A stretch of 33,951 bases of DNA from Rhodanobacter thiooxydans LCS2 (GTDB taxonomy: Bacteria > Pseudomonadota > Gammaproteobacteria > Xanthomonadales > Rhodanobacteraceae). This document shows positions 33,587 to 33,951 of this stretch, one piece after another. The stretch lies in NCBI RefSeq assembly GCF_000264375.1, contig NZ_AJXW01000092.1, forward strand, positions 1 to 33,951, written 5' to 3'. Each line of letters begins with the position of its first letter. Within the stretch, counting starts at the first letter, position 1. A program made the position numbers and the translations under genes. The notes under the pieces were generated by a model, which worked only from the letters and a program-made list of their open reading frames with translations, was not told the DNA's origin and ran no database searches.

Positions 33587-33644
33587 AGGGTGGGCACTGT
33601 CCGCCGCTCTTGCCGTGCGAAAGACGGCGGGCACTGCCCGCCCT
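33587..33644. repeat. imperfect inverted repeat (second palindrome family)
   Basis: Arms 33587-33606 (AGGGTGGGCACTGTCCGCCG) and 33625-33644 pair at 17 of 20 positions around an 18-base centre. The right arm contains GGCGGGCACTGCCCGCC, itself palindromic. This unit differs from the GTAGGAGCCCGC elements. It lies between the convergent DUF481 and hemC genes. Confidence 0.65.
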
Positions 33645-33668
33645 ACCCGAGTGCCGTTCTCCGCGCGT

Positions 33669-33951
33669 TCACAACCCCAGCAGTTCGCCGGCGCCCTGCG
33701 CCAGCAACGCCGCCGCCACCTTCCGGCCCAGCGCGATCGCCTGGTCGCTGGGGGCGCTGGCTTCGGCATGCAGCAGCCGGCCGCTGGCCGCGTCGCCGAC
33801 CATGCCGCACAGGTGCAGGCCGTGTTCGCCGAGCATGCACCACGCGCCGACCGGCACCGTGCAGCTGCCGCCCAGCGCCTGGTTCATCGCGCGCTCGGCG
33901 CTCACCGTGAGCCGGGTGTCGGCGTCGTCCAGCGCGGCCAGCAGCGCCAGC
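33669..33951 (-). CDS. hemC: hydroxymethylbilane synthase (porphobilinogen deaminase), C-terminal part
   Basis: Only the last 94 or so codons are inside the window; the gene continues beyond the right edge. The visible part reads TVSAERAMNQALGGSCTVPVGAW, in which the Cys of GGSC is the residue that holds the dipyrromethane cofactor. It continues with a typical C-terminal domain (LLHAEAS, ALGRKVAAALLAQGAGELL). The enzyme joins four porphobilinogen units into hydroxymethylbilane in haem synthesis in the cytoplasm. The stop codon at 33669-33671 and the end position are normal for HemC. Confidence 0.93.
   Translation of the reverse strand, partial: LALLAALDDADTRLTVSAERAMNQALGGSCTVPVGAWCMLGEHGLHLCGMVGDAASGRLLHAEASAPSDQAIALGRKVAAALLAQGAGELLGL

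Overview
The window is high-GC, densely coded chromosomal DNA. Gene content and repeats point to a gammaproteobacterium of the Xanthomonadales, most likely Rhodanobacteraceae (Rhodanobacter, Dyella or a relative). The clues are a TonB-dependent receptor paired with a flavin-dependent halogenase, GTAGGAGCCCGC-type palindromic repeats, and oligopeptidase A, rsmG, parAB and hemC of gammaproteobacterial type. This placement is inference; no rRNA or tRNA lies in the window.

Layout. 1-7246 is mostly housekeeping: a membrane-anchored protein, a gamma-carbonic anhydrase-like protein, oligopeptidase A, a cold-shock protein, exonuclease III, a YecA-like protein, a DUF4336 protein and a pirin. 7414-17655 is a minus-strand carbohydrate locus. 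In transcription order it holds a LacI-type regulator, an Oar-like TonB-dependent receptor, a tryptophan-halogenase-family flavoprotein, a GH144-type (endo-beta-1,2-glucanase family) glycosidase, a solute-binding lipoprotein and two ABC permeases. The last four genes are chained by 4-base ATGA overlaps. The missing ATPase and a GH1 beta-glucosidase form a divergent pair at 19399-21980. A LacI-type operator lies between them and resembles one at the lacI 5' end, so the two parts probably form one regulon. A working model is capture of a beta-glucan at the outer membrane, endo-cleavage in the periplasm, ABC import and cytoplasmic hydrolysis to glucose.

The sugar island surrounds rsmG and lies directly beside parA-parB, so the usual rsmG-parA-parB neighbourhood is split by the GH1/ATPase pair. 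After parB comes a palindromic intergenic repeat and a dolichol-phosphate-mannose-synthase-like glycosyltransferase.

24802-29888 is the least explained part: four genes around one divergent promoter region. Three encode membrane proteins carrying five zinc ribbons of identical spacing (CxxC-x10-CxxC), at an N- or C-terminus or in the linker. The fourth is a glycine-zipper lipoprotein. I recognise no described system of this composition, and it is the best candidate here for new biology.

29958-33951 holds a YeaO-like DUF488 protein, a patatin-like phospholipase next to a WYL regulator, a DUF481 outer-membrane barrel and the C-terminal end of hemC, which runs off the window. Three copies of one long palindrome (3518, 7263, 19315) are dispersed through the window, and two of them supply the stop codon of the neighbouring gene.
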